The notes: generated by a model from the sequence alone, not told the origin. 64,000 nucleotides of DNA from Vibrio ouci (GCF_004551525.1 NZ_SATR01000001.1:124001-188000); one strand, 5' to 3'. Counted from the stretch's first letter, positions 46,804 through 56,735 are shown. Program-made: numbers and translations.

Positions 46804-48426
46804 TCAAGTATGCTGTCTCTCCAGTAGATAGTTGATGAACTCCTCTTCTGGCAGTGGCTTACTAAAGTAAAAGCCTTGAATATATTCTACTTTTTTAGCC
46901 TTAGCATAGATAAGCTGCTCAACCGTCTCGACCCCTTCGGCTACAACAGGCTTCATCATATTCTGCGCCAACAATGCGACAGAATTAAACACCGTTTGAA
47001 GCTTGGTATCCTCAACGACATTGGTTACAAACGCTCGGTCAATTTTTATCTCATCAAAGCTTAGTCGGCACAAGTAACTCAAACTCGAAAAACCGGTACC
47101 AAAATCGTCAATCGATATTCTAAATCCGTAACCTTGGAGTCTTTCTAAGGTTTGATTGACGTAGTTAAAGTTGTCGATCAGTGCCGATTCAGTTAGCTCT
47201 AACTTAATTTGATTTGGTGACAGTTGATGCTTAGTGATCGAAGACATTAGCTTATCAATAAACTCGACATCCAGGATTTCGACCACACTAATATTTAAGG
47301 CGAATAACAGTGTTTGGGTATCAATGCCCTTCTGTTCCAACTTGAGTACTAAGCGAGACAATTGACCTATGTTGAATTGCGTCAGTAAGCCAATATCACC
47401 GATACGTTCGGCGATGGGAATAAACTCCACCGGTGAGACAAATTGCCCATTGAGCGTCCAGCGTATCAGGCATTCTGCACCAGCAACTCGCTGTGAATCC
47501 GCCTCATGCACAGGTTGGAAAAGCACATAGAAATCTTCCTCTAACCTGTCTTTGTTTAACGCAGCTCTAAACTCAGTTTCTAGGTTGTTTTGGTGCTCAA
47601 TTTGCCGTGCTAGCTCTTCTTGGAACTCGGCAAGCCGCACACGTTCGGTTAACACGTCTAGAATCGCCATTTCAGCTTTGTTGAGGCTCAGCTCATGTGA
47701 ATCGCCCTCTTTTTCAACGTAGTAACCAAGCGCAACGTTGCTAAAGAAGTGACGGTGGTTAAAGTGAAAAGGCTCATTGAGGAGCGAATAAAACCGCTCA
47801 ACATCAAATGCCGTCTCTGGGGGTATAAACAGATTAAAACTGTCAGTCGAATGCTTACTGCACAACGCTGAAGGCAACTCACTCAGTACCCGTGAGAGCA
47901 CTTCCATGAACACTAAATTGGCAACCGCAGTTCCCCAAATTTCATTGATGCGCTGATAATTACAGATCCTTACGCAGCAGACGGTGCCGTTCTGCTCAAG
48001 AAGGTTGAGTTTGGAAAGGAAGGCTTCACGGTATAGTAACCCTGTGTGAGGGTCTTGAGTCGACAGCTGGCGGTTCAAACGACGCGCAGCAATAAGCTCA
48101 CCATGTTCTATCAAGGAGATAATGTAGAAATCTTTATAGCGAATCAGTGATAGCTTGGCCCATTCCACATTTTTGTCGGGATAACTCAAGCCAACCTCTA
48201 GCTCGATTTCCATTTGCTCTTCTATTGCGCGGCGCAACTGCTGTGGTAAATCGATAAAATTGAATTCTTCATCAATAAAGCTAACATTTGAGCCAAACAG
48301 ATATTGCCCGCCGTCGACCCTAAATAGCTCCGACGCTTGGGTAGAAATTTCTAACACCTGCATTTCACTATTTACGACGACATAAGCGATATTCATTGCT
48401 TCAATTTGGTCACTCAAATTCTTCAT
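46804..48426 (-). CDS. PAS-like - degenerate GGDEF - EAL protein, last gene of the chemosensory operon
   Basis: 540 residues, soluble. The first 110 residues look PAS-like. A GGDEF-like domain follows (DPHTGLLYREAFL) with its active loop lost (KHSTDSFNL). The EAL domain starts AECLIRW, so the name motif reads ECL, but the general catalytic set remains: ALNIS, ELTESALI, IDDFGTGFSS, KIDRAF, VVAEGVET, IQGFYFSKP. Phosphodiesterase activity is therefore likely. Its ATG overlaps the cheB stop as ATGA, so translation is coupled to the chemotaxis genes, and it ends 4 nt from the terminator. Confidence 0.85.
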   Translation of the reverse strand: MKNLSDQIEAMNIAYVVVNSEMQVLEISTQASELFRVDGGQYLFGSNVSFIDEEFNFIDLPQQLRRAIEEQMEIELEVGLSYPDKNVEWAKLSLIRYKDFYIISLIEHGELIAARRLNRQLSTQDPHTGLLYREAFLSKLNLLEQNGTVCCVRICNYQRINEIWGTAVANLVFMEVLSRVLSELPSALCSKHSTDSFNLFIPPETAFDVERFYSLLNEPFHFNHRHFFSNVALGYYVEKEGDSHELSLNKAEMAILDVLTERVRLAEFQEELARQIEHQNNLETEFRAALNKDRLEEDFYVLFQPVHEADSQRVAGAECLIRWTLNGQFVSPVEFIPIAERIGDIGLLTQFNIGQLSRLVLKLEQKGIDTQTLLFALNISVVEILDVEFIDKLMSSITKHQLSPNQIKLELTESALIDNFNYVNQTLERLQGYGFRISIDDFGTGFSSLSYLCRLSFDEIKIDRAFVTNVVEDTKLQTVFNSVALLAQNMMKPVVAEGVETVEQLIYAKAKKVEYIQGFYFSKPLPEEEFINYLLERQHT

Positions 48427-49496
48427 CGCGTCTCCAAAGACTTACGTACTTGGTAAGGTAAGAGTTCCAAAGCATAAACACCAGACACACCACCTTTTTC
48501 GACCGCCTCTTTTGGCATTCCATATACAAGGCAGCTCTCTACATTTTGAGCAAATGTGCTTGCGCCAGACTGATGTAACTCCAGCATCCCCTGTGCCCCA
48601 TCGTCTCCCATGCCAGTTAAGATCACGCCAATGGCATCTTCACCCACGGCTTGCGCAGCAGAACGAAACAACACATCCACCGAAGGCTTATGTCGCGAGA
48701 CCAACGGGCCGTCTTTTAATTCTAGGTAATATCCGTCATTTATGCGTTTTATCATGGTGTGTATGGAGCCAGGAGCGATATAAACCCAGCCAGTCTGAAG
48801 CTGCATCCCTTGTTCCGCCTCAACCACATGTTGAGCCACTTCATCATCAAGCCGCTTGGCGAATGCACGGGTAAATTTTTCTGGCATATGTTGGACAACG
48901 ACAATGGGGGCGGTATTTGATGAGGTTTGACTTAAGAATTGACGAACCGCCTCCGTGCCACCAGTGGATGCACCGATGACAATCACCTTCATTGCTCCAG
49001 ACCCTTTGGCACAGAGTTCGTAATCTAGTATTGCATCGGCATTCTGTTTTGTTCGATAGCTTTCGCTGCCAAGATACTTTAACTGCTTCACTTTGACCTT
49101 AGCAGCATGCTTAATCGCATTGAGAATAGACTGCACTTGCTGAGAATGAAGATAATCATTTAATTGATGCTGAGGCTTATTGATCACTTCGATCGCCCCT
49201 GATGAGAGAGCCTCTAAACTGAGTTGAGGATTTTCTTCTGTCTTAGCGGAACATATGATGGTTGGGGTTGGCTGAGTCGACATGATTTGACGTAGAAATG
49301 CAATGCCATCCATCTTTGGCATTGCGATGTCGAGGACAATGACATCTGGCCACTGCTTATTCATTTTCCGCTGGGCAATCAGTGGATCCGGCGCAGCGCC
49401 ACACACGGTAAGTTGAGGGTCTTGTTCAATCACTTCACCAAGCACTTGCCGCATAACCGCTGAGTCATCCACTATAAACACATTAATTGGTTTCAT
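48423..49496 (-). CDS. cheB: CheB, receptor methylesterase/response regulator
   Basis: 357 residues. A receiver domain (Asp56 in VLDIAMP, DD at 10-11) is joined to a methylesterase with the catalytic triad Ser177 (GASTGG), His203 (QHMPE) and Asp299 (GMGDDGA). It demethylates receptor glutamates and is activated by CheA. Both ends overlap its neighbours as ATGA: with cheR upstream and with the EAL gene downstream. All key residues are present. Confidence 0.94.
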   Translation of the reverse strand: MKPINVFIVDDSAVMRQVLGEVIEQDPQLTVCGAAPDPLIAQRKMNKQWPDVIVLDIAMPKMDGIAFLRQIMSTQPTPTIICSAKTEENPQLSLEALSSGAIEVINKPQHQLNDYLHSQQVQSILNAIKHAAKVKVKQLKYLGSESYRTKQNADAILDYELCAKGSGAMKVIVIGASTGGTEAVRQFLSQTSSNTAPIVVVQHMPEKFTRAFAKRLDDEVAQHVVEAEQGMQLQTGWVYIAPGSIHTMIKRINDGYYLELKDGPLVSRHKPSVDVLFRSAAQAVGEDAIGVILTGMGDDGAQGMLELHQSGASTFAQNVESCLVYGMPKEAVEKGGVSGVYALELLPYQVRKSLETR

Positions 49497-50296
49497 TCTG
49501 CCACCTTGCGATAGATACAGTTTTCGACAAACATCATCTTAGGGTGGCCTTTAAGAATGTTTTCGCTGTGACCAAGAAACAGATAGCCGCCAGTATTCAA
49601 ACGAGCAATGACATTTTCAATAATGCTTCTTTGCTTTGAGACATCGAAATAAATCAGTACGTTACGCAATAATATAATATCAAAACGTAAGTCATAATCA
49701 GGATTGAGCACGTTTTGTTTAGAAAAATGACAAAAGCGCCGCAGAGATTGGCTAATGGTAAAGTGACCTGAATAATCGCCAACGCCTTTTAAGCAATAGG
49801 CTCGCCTCAAGTCAGTTGGAATTTGCTCTGCAAGCAAGATATCGTATTGACAGAGAATCGCTTGCTGTATCGAAGCCTCAGAAATATCAGTGCCATACAC
49901 CGACCATTTCGCATTGCCCAAGACTTTCTCCAGTACCATGGCGAGACTGTAGACTTCTTCTCCGGTCGAACATGCAGCACTCCACACTTTTATGGGTAAG
50001 GTTTCCTGCCATTGTTCGAGTAACATTGCTAATTGTTCAAACTGGAATGATTCGCGGAAAAAGCGCGTTTCATGAGTGGTCAACCTATCTATAAAGCGCT
50101 GTAATTCAATACCGTCCTTACTCGACGTTAGCACTGCCAAGTAATCATCATAGGTATTACAGCAAGTCTCTTTGAGCCTAGAAGCTAAACGATTCTCAAC
50201 CATTATTCGTTTATGTTCCCCTAACCGAATACCGGTATTTCGCTCCATTAAAGTTTGGATTGAGCGAAATTGTTCGCGATTAAGGGCGCAGTTCAT
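49493..50296 (-). CDS. cheR: CheR, receptor methyltransferase
   Basis: 267 residues, S-adenosylmethionine-dependent methylation of MCP glutamates. The SAM site reads WSAACSTGEEVYS, followed by GTDIS; the N-terminal helical domain contains RLTTHETRFFRE, the usual receptor-contact block. LLRNVLIYFD near the end is typical of CheR. It begins 1 nt after the cheW stop and overlaps cheB by 4 nt. Confidence 0.93.
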   Translation of the reverse strand: MNCALNREQFRSIQTLMERNTGIRLGEHKRIMVENRLASRLKETCCNTYDDYLAVLTSSKDGIELQRFIDRLTTHETRFFRESFQFEQLAMLLEQWQETLPIKVWSAACSTGEEVYSLAMVLEKVLGNAKWSVYGTDISEASIQQAILCQYDILLAEQIPTDLRRAYCLKGVGDYSGHFTISQSLRRFCHFSKQNVLNPDYDLRFDIILLRNVLIYFDVSKQRSIIENVIARLNTGGYLFLGHSENILKGHPKMMFVENCIYRKVAE

Positions 50297-50297
50297 C

Positions 50298-50828
50298 TCA
50301 TGACTCCCAATGCGACAACATCACTTGTTGATTTTTAAGCATGCGTTGGTTGATTTGCTTGCCGTTGAGCAATTCGGACATAACCAGTAGAGGAATGGTA
50401 TCTTGATCGACTTCCACCATATCGGCGACGTATTGGCTAGGGATGTGAACCCCGAATGCGGGTTTTTCAAATACGCGATCTAGAGAAATCGACTTAATCG
50501 AGCGCACCCGAGAGACAACTAAGCCAATCATGACGCTTTCTTGTAGCTTATCGCTGATTGACTCATACAAGATGATGCAACTGTACTTGTCGTATTTTTG
50601 CTGTGAACCGATACCGAGGCGAATCCCCGCATCAACGACAGGAACAACACTGCCTCGCACATTAATTACACCGCACACTTCCTTGTCACACATGGGAACT
50701 TGGGTGATCTTCGCGTACTCAATGACTTCGTTAACCATATCAATGGGGATAGCAACCACCTCACTTGCTACCTCAACCAATAGCACCTCTAAAGCCGGAG
50801 AGCCTTCAATATCTAAAGCTTCATTCAT
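50298..50828 (-). CDS. cheW: CheW-like coupling protein (second copy)
   Basis: 176 residues, a single CheW domain (LEVLLVEVASEVVAIPIDMVNEVIEY ... GVINVRGSVVPVVDAG). It links receptors to CheA. It differs markedly from the adjacent CheW copy, so the two are not a recent duplication. Its start overlaps the end of that gene by 8 nt, and cheR begins 1 nt after its stop. Confidence 0.88.
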   Translation of the reverse strand: MNEALDIEGSPALEVLLVEVASEVVAIPIDMVNEVIEYAKITQVPMCDKEVCGVINVRGSVVPVVDAGIRLGIGSQQKYDKYSCIILYESISDKLQESVMIGLVVSRVRSIKSISLDRVFEKPAFGVHIPSQYVADMVEVDQDTIPLLVMSELLNGKQINQRMLKNQQVMLSHWES

Positions 50829-51309
50829 GCTTTACCTCTGAGCGATTATTCTGATCCAAAACCCAAAACCATTGCTTGTTAGAAAGCAGCTCATCAACAT
50901 TAAGTATAGTAAGCAGACGCTGTTCGAGCTTGGCTACGCCACCAACCATTGGCGACTCTATGTATCCTCCAAGCTCAGGGATAGGCTCTAGATCCGCTTT
51001 CGAGACATCAATCACCTGTCTAACGAGATCGACTTTATTTGCAATCACATACGTTTGGCCATCTCTCACCACTTCGGTCACAATCACGCAAGTCTTGCTT
51101 GAAACCGGGCGTACTTCTTCACCTAAACAAGCAGCAATATCGAACACGACAACCAATCTTCCGCGCAGGTTCATCACGCCCAGTAACTGGGACGGTGCGC
51201 CGGAAATAGCTTCGATTTGCGGGTACTCCATGATCTCGCGTATCTTTTCGATTGGATAAGCGAAGTACTTTCCTGCCACTTTGAATTCAAGATATTTTTC
51301 TTTCATCAT
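50821..51309 (-). CDS. cheW: CheW coupling protein
   Basis: 162 residues, a single CheW domain with the standard blocks FKVAGKYFAYPIEKIREIMEY, GVMNLRGRLVVVFDIA and GVAKLEQRLLTILNVDELL. It is closer to canonical CheW than its neighbour. It lies 13 nt after the receptor gene and overlaps the next cheW by 8 nt. Confidence 0.9.
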   Translation of the reverse strand: MMKEKYLEFKVAGKYFAYPIEKIREIMEYPQIEAISGAPSQLLGVMNLRGRLVVVFDIAACLGEEVRPVSSKTCVIVTEVVRDGQTYVIANKVDLVRQVIDVSKADLEPIPELGGYIESPMVGGVAKLEQRLLTILNVDELLSNKQWFWVLDQNNRSEVKHE

Positions 51310-51322
51310 TCGGCATCACTTG

Positions 51323-53308
51323 TTAGTCATCAAAAGGAACATAGCCACTTTCTTGCTGAGTCGGCGCTACTTGTGTCCGCGCTTTTTTCCTCCTAACGCT
51401 CAAACGTTCTTCTTCAACTTTGACTAACTTGAAAAAACTCACCGTACTGCGAATTTCATTGGTTTGCTCTTGGACCATAACCGCCGCCGACGCAAGCTCT
51501 TCCGATGCGGAAGCATTTTGTTGGGCGATTTCATCAAGCTGAGATACAGTGCGATTGATTTCAGCGACACTGGTACTTTGCTCTGTAGACGCTGCGGTGA
51601 TCTCTTGGACTAGGTCGGCGGTTTGTTGAATATTTGGCACCATGCGGTTAAGCATGTCACCGGCGTGTTGAGCCACTTTCACGCTACTGTCTGCCAATGT
51701 ACTGATCTCTTGCGCTGCAATCTGACTTCGCTCTGCTAACTTACGTACCTCATCGGCAACCACCGCAAAGCCTTTGCCGTGCTCACCTGCCCTTGCGGCC
51801 TCAATTGCTGCGTTCAATGCCAGTAAGTTGGTCTTGTATGCAATGTCTTCGATGATGCCAATTTTCTCTGCAATCGCAGTCATGGCGTTCACCGTATCAT
51901 TTACCGCTTTGCCCCCTTCATTCGCTTCCGAGCTGGATTGTGTTGCAATCCCATTGGTTACCTTTGAGTTTTCTGTATTCATGGAAATGGACGAGCTCAT
52001 TTGATCTAAAGAGGCACTGGTCTCTTCGACACTGGAAGCAAGCTGGCTTGAGGTCGTGCTTAACATCTGCGATGTCGTTGAGACTTCATTGGTACTGTGC
52101 GCGATGGCTTCAACTGAACGTTGAATATCTAACATGATGTTTTGCAGTTTATCGAGGAAGCCATTAAAGCTTTTCGCCGTTTCACCAATCTCATCGCGGC
52201 CAAAGTCTGGGATCCGTCGCGTCAAATCCCCTTCCCCAGAGCGAAGATCTTCAGCGGCTTCTGACAACGCTTTAATCGGTAATACAATACCTTTAATCAA
52301 GAACATTGCGGTGACAAATGCTAGCAAAACAGCCACACCCAATAGACCCCACACTAACGAGATACTTTCGCGTGCTTGGTCGACAAGTTGCTCTAACGAC
52401 TCGGTACTTTGGTTGTTGGCACTGATACTGATCTCATCGAGGATCTTCTCCAGTTTGCTGAACACTTCATGCTCTAACTTATCGATTTGTTCTGCTGCCA
52501 CCAGCTTGTCTCTCGGGCTATATGTAGCGAAAATATCTTTACCTCCGTTATAGAGCTCAAGGTACATTTGTTCGACAAAGGCTAGGCTTTTTATCTCTTC
52601 AGGCTTGCGTTCTAATGGCTTGATTTCACTTAAGTACTGAGCAAAATTTCGTGCTTCTTTCTCAAACGCGTTTACTGCACCAACTTCACCACGCATATAC
52701 GCATTTAGTGCAGACATCATGTCGCCTTCTTCATCGATTAGCTCTAGGTAAAGTCGAACACCGGGTAAATCGTCGTTGAGGATTTCTTGAAAATCACCGG
52801 TTCGGCCTGCGTCTGCCACCTCTTCTTCTTTTAACGTATCGAGCTTGGCTTCTAAGGGGTCAGCGAACTCATTGATGAGGTAGTTGTATTTATCCACCGC
52901 ACGACTTTCTAGGCCGGGATCAAACTTATTGAACACTAGGTTAAGCATGTCTTCATAGTAACGCTGAGAAAGATCGTCAATCTGACGAATCACAACGGGA
53001 TCGATGGACTCTAGCTGTTTTAAGCTTTCAAAGAAGGTGACGAATTCGGTGTAGTTTTCCAAAAAGTCGACTTTCTCTTCTGCTTCGCCGGTAATGAACT
53101 CCAGCACATTCGAGTTCATGTCCCCTAACTCATCAAGCATGCTCAAGGACAAGATAACTTTAGGAATCTCTTCTTGGCCAACACTAATCGCATAAGTTTC
53201 AATGGTTCGATTTTTTAACTGCACCGAAATTGCAATTACAAGTAGCAGAATTCCCATTGTGCACATAGCAACAATTATCTTGTTCTTGATCGATAATTTA
53301 CCAATCAT
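51323..53308 (-). CDS. methyl-accepting chemotaxis protein with a large periplasmic helical domain
   Basis: 661 residues: TM1 about 10-31, a 285-residue periplasmic region, TM2 about 319-339, HAMP about 340-392, then the signalling domain with hairpin tip [27 protein letters not shown]. The periplasmic part is all-helical with two related pieces ([17 protein letters not shown] and [17 protein letters not shown]), as in helical bimodular (HBM) sensors. There is no NWETF-type C-terminal tether. Start: ATG 53308 with GGGAG 7 nt upstream; an earlier in-frame codon adds nine residues. It is the only receptor in the operon. Confidence 0.9.
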   Translation of the reverse strand: MIGKLSIKNKIIVAMCTMGILLLVIAISVQLKNRTIETYAISVGQEEIPKVILSLSMLDELGDMNSNVLEFITGEAEEKVDFLENYTEFVTFFESLKQLESIDPVVIRQIDDLSQRYYEDMLNLVFNKFDPGLESRAVDKYNYLINEFADPLEAKLDTLKEEEVADAGRTGDFQEILNDDLPGVRLYLELIDEEGDMMSALNAYMRGEVGAVNAFEKEARNFAQYLSEIKPLERKPEEIKSLAFVEQMYLELYNGGKDIFATYSPRDKLVAAEQIDKLEHEVFSKLEKILDEISISANNQSTESLEQLVDQARESISLVWGLLGVAVLLAFVTAMFLIKGIVLPIKALSEAAEDLRSGEGDLTRRIPDFGRDEIGETAKSFNGFLDKLQNIMLDIQRSVEAIAHSTNEVSTTSQMLSTTSSQLASSVEETSASLDQMSSSISMNTENSKVTNGIATQSSSEANEGGKAVNDTVNAMTAIAEKIGIIEDIAYKTNLLALNAAIEAARAGEHGKGFAVVADEVRKLAERSQIAAQEISTLADSSVKVAQHAGDMLNRMVPNIQQTADLVQEITAASTEQSTSVAEINRTVSQLDEIAQQNASASEELASAAVMVQEQTNEIRSTVSFFKLVKVEEERLSVRRKKARTQVAPTQQESGYVPFDD

Positions 53309-53378
53309 GCTGCTCTCCCTAGCAACAAAAACCACTTATTCGTAGCCTGTTGCGACATTTAAAATTGCGCTCAGCTCA

Positions 53379-55484
53379 TCAGTTAAAGCGCTCTGCATTT
53401 ATTCGTTCCGTTGGGCTCAATGCGGTTTGAATCAAGGCAAAAATATCTAGGATTATGGCCACTTCACCACTACCGAGTATTGTTGCCCCACTGACCCCTT
53501 TTAGTCCTTCAAATAAAGGACCTAACGGTTTAACCACGGTTTGAAACTCTCCGCTTAAACTATCTACTACCAACCCTGCTCTTAACGAGCCCAACTGAAT
53601 AACAATCAGCGCTTCTTGCTCGATTGGTGTTGATGACTCAAGACCAAACCATTCTGAGAGGCGTAGGAACGGCAGCACTTCATCACGTAAATTGACGTAC
53701 TTTTTGTCTCGACTGCTGTTTGCCTCAATCACTTCGTTGAGCTCCAAACACTCGACAACACTATCAAGAGGGATAACATAGTCTCCGCCACCAACCTTAA
53801 ACATGAAGCCATCAACAATGGATAGCGTCAGCGGTAAACGGATGATAAAGCGGCTACCTTGCCCCGCTTCACTCTCAATCTCAATGCTGCCTCTCAGCAG
53901 TTCAATATTGCGCTTCACCACATCCATACCTACGCCACGGCCAGAAAGATCCGTCACTTGATCACTGGTCGAAAAGCCCAGCTCAAACACCAATTTCCAT
54001 ATTTCGCGCTTTGTTAAGCTCTCTTCTGCCCCGACTAACCCCAATTTTCGCGCATGCTCTATCACTCTTTGTTCATCGATACCTTTACCGTCATCGACCA
54101 CCTCAATTACAATCGAACCAGAGTCATGGTAAGCATTAAGGCGTATCGTGCCGCAGCTTGGTTTGCCGACTTTTTCCCGTTCGCTGGTAGACTCGATTCC
54201 GTGGTCAATCGCATTGCGCACCAGATGAGTAAGTGGATCACTCAGTTTCTCAACAAAGGTCTTATCCAGCTCGGTATCTGCACCACTCACCACTAACTCG
54301 ACCTGTTTGCCCAATTCAAGCGAAGTATCGCGAACAATGCGTTTGAACTTATTGAAGGTATCTCCAATTTGCACCATCCGAAGCTGTAGCGAACTATCGC
54401 GAATGTTCTCAACTAACCTCTCAAGTAAGGCCATCGACTCAATCAAAGGCTCGTTACCCGTTTGATGAGCGAGTAAATTGGTTCTTGCGCCCATGATTAC
54501 CATCTCTCCAACTAGGTCGATCAATTGGTCGAGCTTTTCCGCTTCTACCCTTAACGTTTTTGAACTCTTAATTGGCGACGGGATTGAAGAGGACGTAGCT
54601 TCAATACCGGAAGGAATTTGATGGGCTTCGAGCCACTGCTTAGATTGCTCGGCGTCGATTGCACCTAACTGAGCAAACTTTTCAACCAAGCTCTCTGTTG
54701 ATTCTGGTAGGCGCTGCGCCAGTTCATAGTAACGTTCCGCTGAACTATTCGGAGGTAGAATCTCGATTGTGGCGTCATTAACAATAAACTCAAACGCATC
54801 TAAAATTTGCTCCTCAGAGCTTTCTCCTTTAAAGCGAATTTCGTATCCCAAATAACTGTTTTCCGACTTGAAACTGTCGTTCATTTCCTCCGCATTAATA
54901 CTCTTTTCCAATGCATCAGTCACAAGGGCTACTTGGGCTAGCTCACCTTTGGTGCCTAAGTATTGAATGAAACCGATAGGATCTAACCCTTCTTGAAATA
55001 CCGTCATATTAGGGCGGAGCGATATGTGCCAAATACCCTCATGCCTATCAGAATTGCTATCAGACGGCTTATTACTTTCAATAGTGGCTCGGTCAGTGGC
55101 GATTTGAACTAAGTACGGCAGAACTTTTGCGAGCACGTCTTCAGCATCTGGCATTGGGCTACTGGAACTCACTGCAATGACCTGCTGACGAATAACATCA
55201 TTGCCTTCCATTAAGACTTCCAGCAATGGCTCATCAACTGATGTGGTACGTTGGCGGACTTGATCCAATACCGATTCCATCGCGTGAGCTAATGTGGTGA
55301 TTTCATCGAAGCCGAACAGCCCCGCATTGCCTTTGATGGTATGTATGGCGCGAAATAACTCGTCGATCCAATCGGAAAAGTGGTGCGTAAGGAGTTGGTG
55401 ATTGAGCAAGGATTGCTCAACGTCATCCGTTAGCTCTAAGGACTCGTTGATAAAGATTTGAATTGCTCGGTCAAACTCTGCCAT
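53379..55484 (-). CDS. cheA: CheA, chemotaxis histidine kinase
   Basis: 701 residues. The P1 (HPt) domain carries the phospho-accepting His48 in AIHTIKGNAGLFGF. A middle region (about 145-270) may act as P2. The dimerisation helices follow, then the ATPase with LVRNAIDHGIES (N box), DDGKGID (G1), GRGVGMDVVKRN (G2), and a C-terminal CheW-like domain (DGFMFKVGGGDYVIPLDSVVE). All catalytic blocks are intact. It follows the STAS gene by 8 nt; a 70-nt gap separates it from the receptor gene. Confidence 0.94.
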   Translation of the reverse strand: MAEFDRAIQIFINESLELTDDVEQSLLNHQLLTHHFSDWIDELFRAIHTIKGNAGLFGFDEITTLAHAMESVLDQVRQRTTSVDEPLLEVLMEGNDVIRQQVIAVSSSSPMPDAEDVLAKVLPYLVQIATDRATIESNKPSDSNSDRHEGIWHISLRPNMTVFQEGLDPIGFIQYLGTKGELAQVALVTDALEKSINAEEMNDSFKSENSYLGYEIRFKGESSEEQILDAFEFIVNDATIEILPPNSSAERYYELAQRLPESTESLVEKFAQLGAIDAEQSKQWLEAHQIPSGIEATSSSIPSPIKSSKTLRVEAEKLDQLIDLVGEMVIMGARTNLLAHQTGNEPLIESMALLERLVENIRDSSLQLRMVQIGDTFNKFKRIVRDTSLELGKQVELVVSGADTELDKTFVEKLSDPLTHLVRNAIDHGIESTSEREKVGKPSCGTIRLNAYHDSGSIVIEVVDDGKGIDEQRVIEHARKLGLVGAEESLTKREIWKLVFELGFSTSDQVTDLSGRGVGMDVVKRNIELLRGSIEIESEAGQGSRFIIRLPLTLSIVDGFMFKVGGGDYVIPLDSVVECLELNEVIEANSSRDKKYVNLRDEVLPFLRLSEWFGLESSTPIEQEALIVIQLGSLRAGLVVDSLSGEFQTVVKPLGPLFEGLKGVSGATILGSGEVAIILDIFALIQTALSPTERINAERFN

Positions 55485-55492
55485 CTTGCTAC

Positions 55493-55762
55493 CTACTCAA
55501 TGAGATCCGTGATGCCAAACAACTCGAGATAAACACACACTGCGGGGGCAGGATTAAGGAGCTTGGTTTGATGCTCAACCCAACTTTTGTGACAGATAAA
55601 CCAAATAACCAATTGAAAGCCTGCAGAATCCATTTCCGTCACGTATTGCGCATCTAGTGAGACATCCTCGTGTTCATGTAAGGCCGCGACCATTTCACTA
55701 TGAGTCTGTTCCACCTCATAAATGGTTAGCTCTGCTGGCAATACGTAGACGTGCATTGACAT
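55493..55762 (-). CDS. STAS-domain protein
   Basis: 89 residues, a lone STAS domain. The conserved loop reads VTEMDSAGFQL; Ser46 occupies the site phosphorylated in SpoIIAA-type anti-sigma antagonists, so it could be a phospho-switch. It is placed between cheY and cheA with 8-10 nt gaps. STAS proteins in this position are known from other environmental chemosensory operons; the partner is unknown. A second ATG two codons on fits the GAGGGG site about as well. Confidence 0.82.
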   Translation of the reverse strand: MSMHVYVLPAELTIYEVEQTHSEMVAALHEHEDVSLDAQYVTEMDSAGFQLVIWFICHKSWVEHQTKLLNPAPAVCVYLELFGITDLIE

Positions 55763-55772
55763 TAACCCCTCA

Positions 55773-56141
55773 CTAACTCAATAGCTTACTGACAGCTTCT
55801 AACATCTGCTCAGGGCGAAACGGTTTGACCATCCATGCCTTAGCGCCCGCTTTTCGTCCTTCTTCCATTAAGTACTGCTGACTCTCCGTTGTAAGCATAA
55901 TGACAGGGGTAAACTTGTATTTAGGTAAGGTTTTTAGTTGTTTGACGAAGTCGATACCATTCATGTTGGGCATATTGACGTCACTAATAATCAGATGCAC
56001 CTTATCGCCGGTTAACTGCGCTAAACCGTCAAGACCATCCTTTGCTTCAATAACTCGGTAGCCTGCCCCTTCTAAAGCAATGCTGACCACCTGTCTTAAC
56101 GATTCAGAGTCATCGACTACCATGATTGTTTTCTGCATCAT
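55773..56141 (-). CDS. cheY: CheY-like single-domain response regulator
   Basis: 122 residues, receiver only. Phosphorylation site Asp54 (ISDVNMP), acidic pair Asp10/Asp11, Thr at about 84 (MLTTES) and Lys106 (VKPF) are all present, so it is competent to accept phosphate from CheA. It need not act on the flagellar motor; being inside an accessory operon it may have another target. It starts 6 nt after the upstream membrane protein gene. Confidence 0.9.
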   Translation of the reverse strand: MMQKTIMVVDDSESLRQVVSIALEGAGYRVIEAKDGLDGLAQLTGDKVHLIISDVNMPNMNGIDFVKQLKTLPKYKFTPVIMLTTESQQYLMEEGRKAGAKAWMVKPFRPEQMLEAVSKLLS

Positions 56142-56147
56142 CCATCC

Positions 56148-56735
56148 CTAAAAAAACGTTACGCTACCCTCATCATGAGGCGACTTATTACTCTCGACTC
56201 GCGTTTTTTGCTCGATGACATCAAGCGCCTCACGAATTTCATCTTCATCCCAGCCACAGCTATCTAGCCGTTCGATCGCAGCTTCAATGATCTGTACTCC
56301 TTCAACGATTCCGCTTTGTTGTTGATGAAGACGGTCGCCAAATTGCAGTAACACCAATACTTCTTTATAAACCTGCTCCATTTGCTCTCTGTATTGCTTG
56401 ACCTCATCACTTGGAGCGTCATCAATTTGTTTTATGCGGCTCGAAAGCGTTCTCATTGATTGAACTTTGGTACTCAATTCATTGATCGCTTGATGGGAAA
56501 AATCACATGAGGTTTCAGCCTGCTGGCGAACTTTGGGCAGTAGCACACTGGCAAGAGATTGAGTCGATTTTTGATAAGCGCTGATCGTAGTGAAATTGAA
56601 CCCAACCAGCAGAAAATAGAACAGAGCGGTAATGAAGCCAGCAGAGAACATCGCCGGTATAGTAAACCCCACCAGCACAACTTGGATAAGAAAAATAGCG
56701 GCCCCAAGGCCAATAAAAAGTGGAAAGCGCCCCAG
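56148..56735 (-). CDS. membrane-anchored helical protein with a CheZ-like D-x3-Q motif, first gene of the chemosensory operon
   Basis: About 195 residues from the proposed start. Two adjacent membrane helices occupy the first 50 or so residues (RFPLFIGLGAAIFLIQVV then FSAGFITALFYFLLVGFNF). A long helical region follows, with LLQFGDRLHQQ; its Asp134 and Gln138 match the spacing of the catalytic Asp-x3-Gln of the CheY phosphatase CheZ (DFQDLTGQ). The C-terminus DEGSVTFF is acidic then aromatic, as in CheZ tails that bind CheY. I infer a CheY phosphatase tethered to the membrane. The start is unresolved: the frame is open from 56759 without an ATG, GTG or TTG before GTG 56678, which lies inside TM1 and has no Shine-Dalgarno sequence; CTG 56735 has AAAAGGG 8 nt upstream and keeps both helices. 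A conservative annotation would be 56148-56678. Confidence 0.6.
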   Translation of the reverse strand: MGRFPLFIGLGAAIFLIQVVLVGFTIPAMFSAGFITALFYFLLVGFNFTTISAYQKSTQSLASVLLPKVRQQAETSCDFSHQAINELSTKVQSMRTLSSRIKQIDDAPSDEVKQYREQMEQVYKEVLVLLQFGDRLHQQQSGIVEGVQIIEAAIERLDSCGWDEDEIREALDVIEQKTRVESNKSPHDEGSVTFF

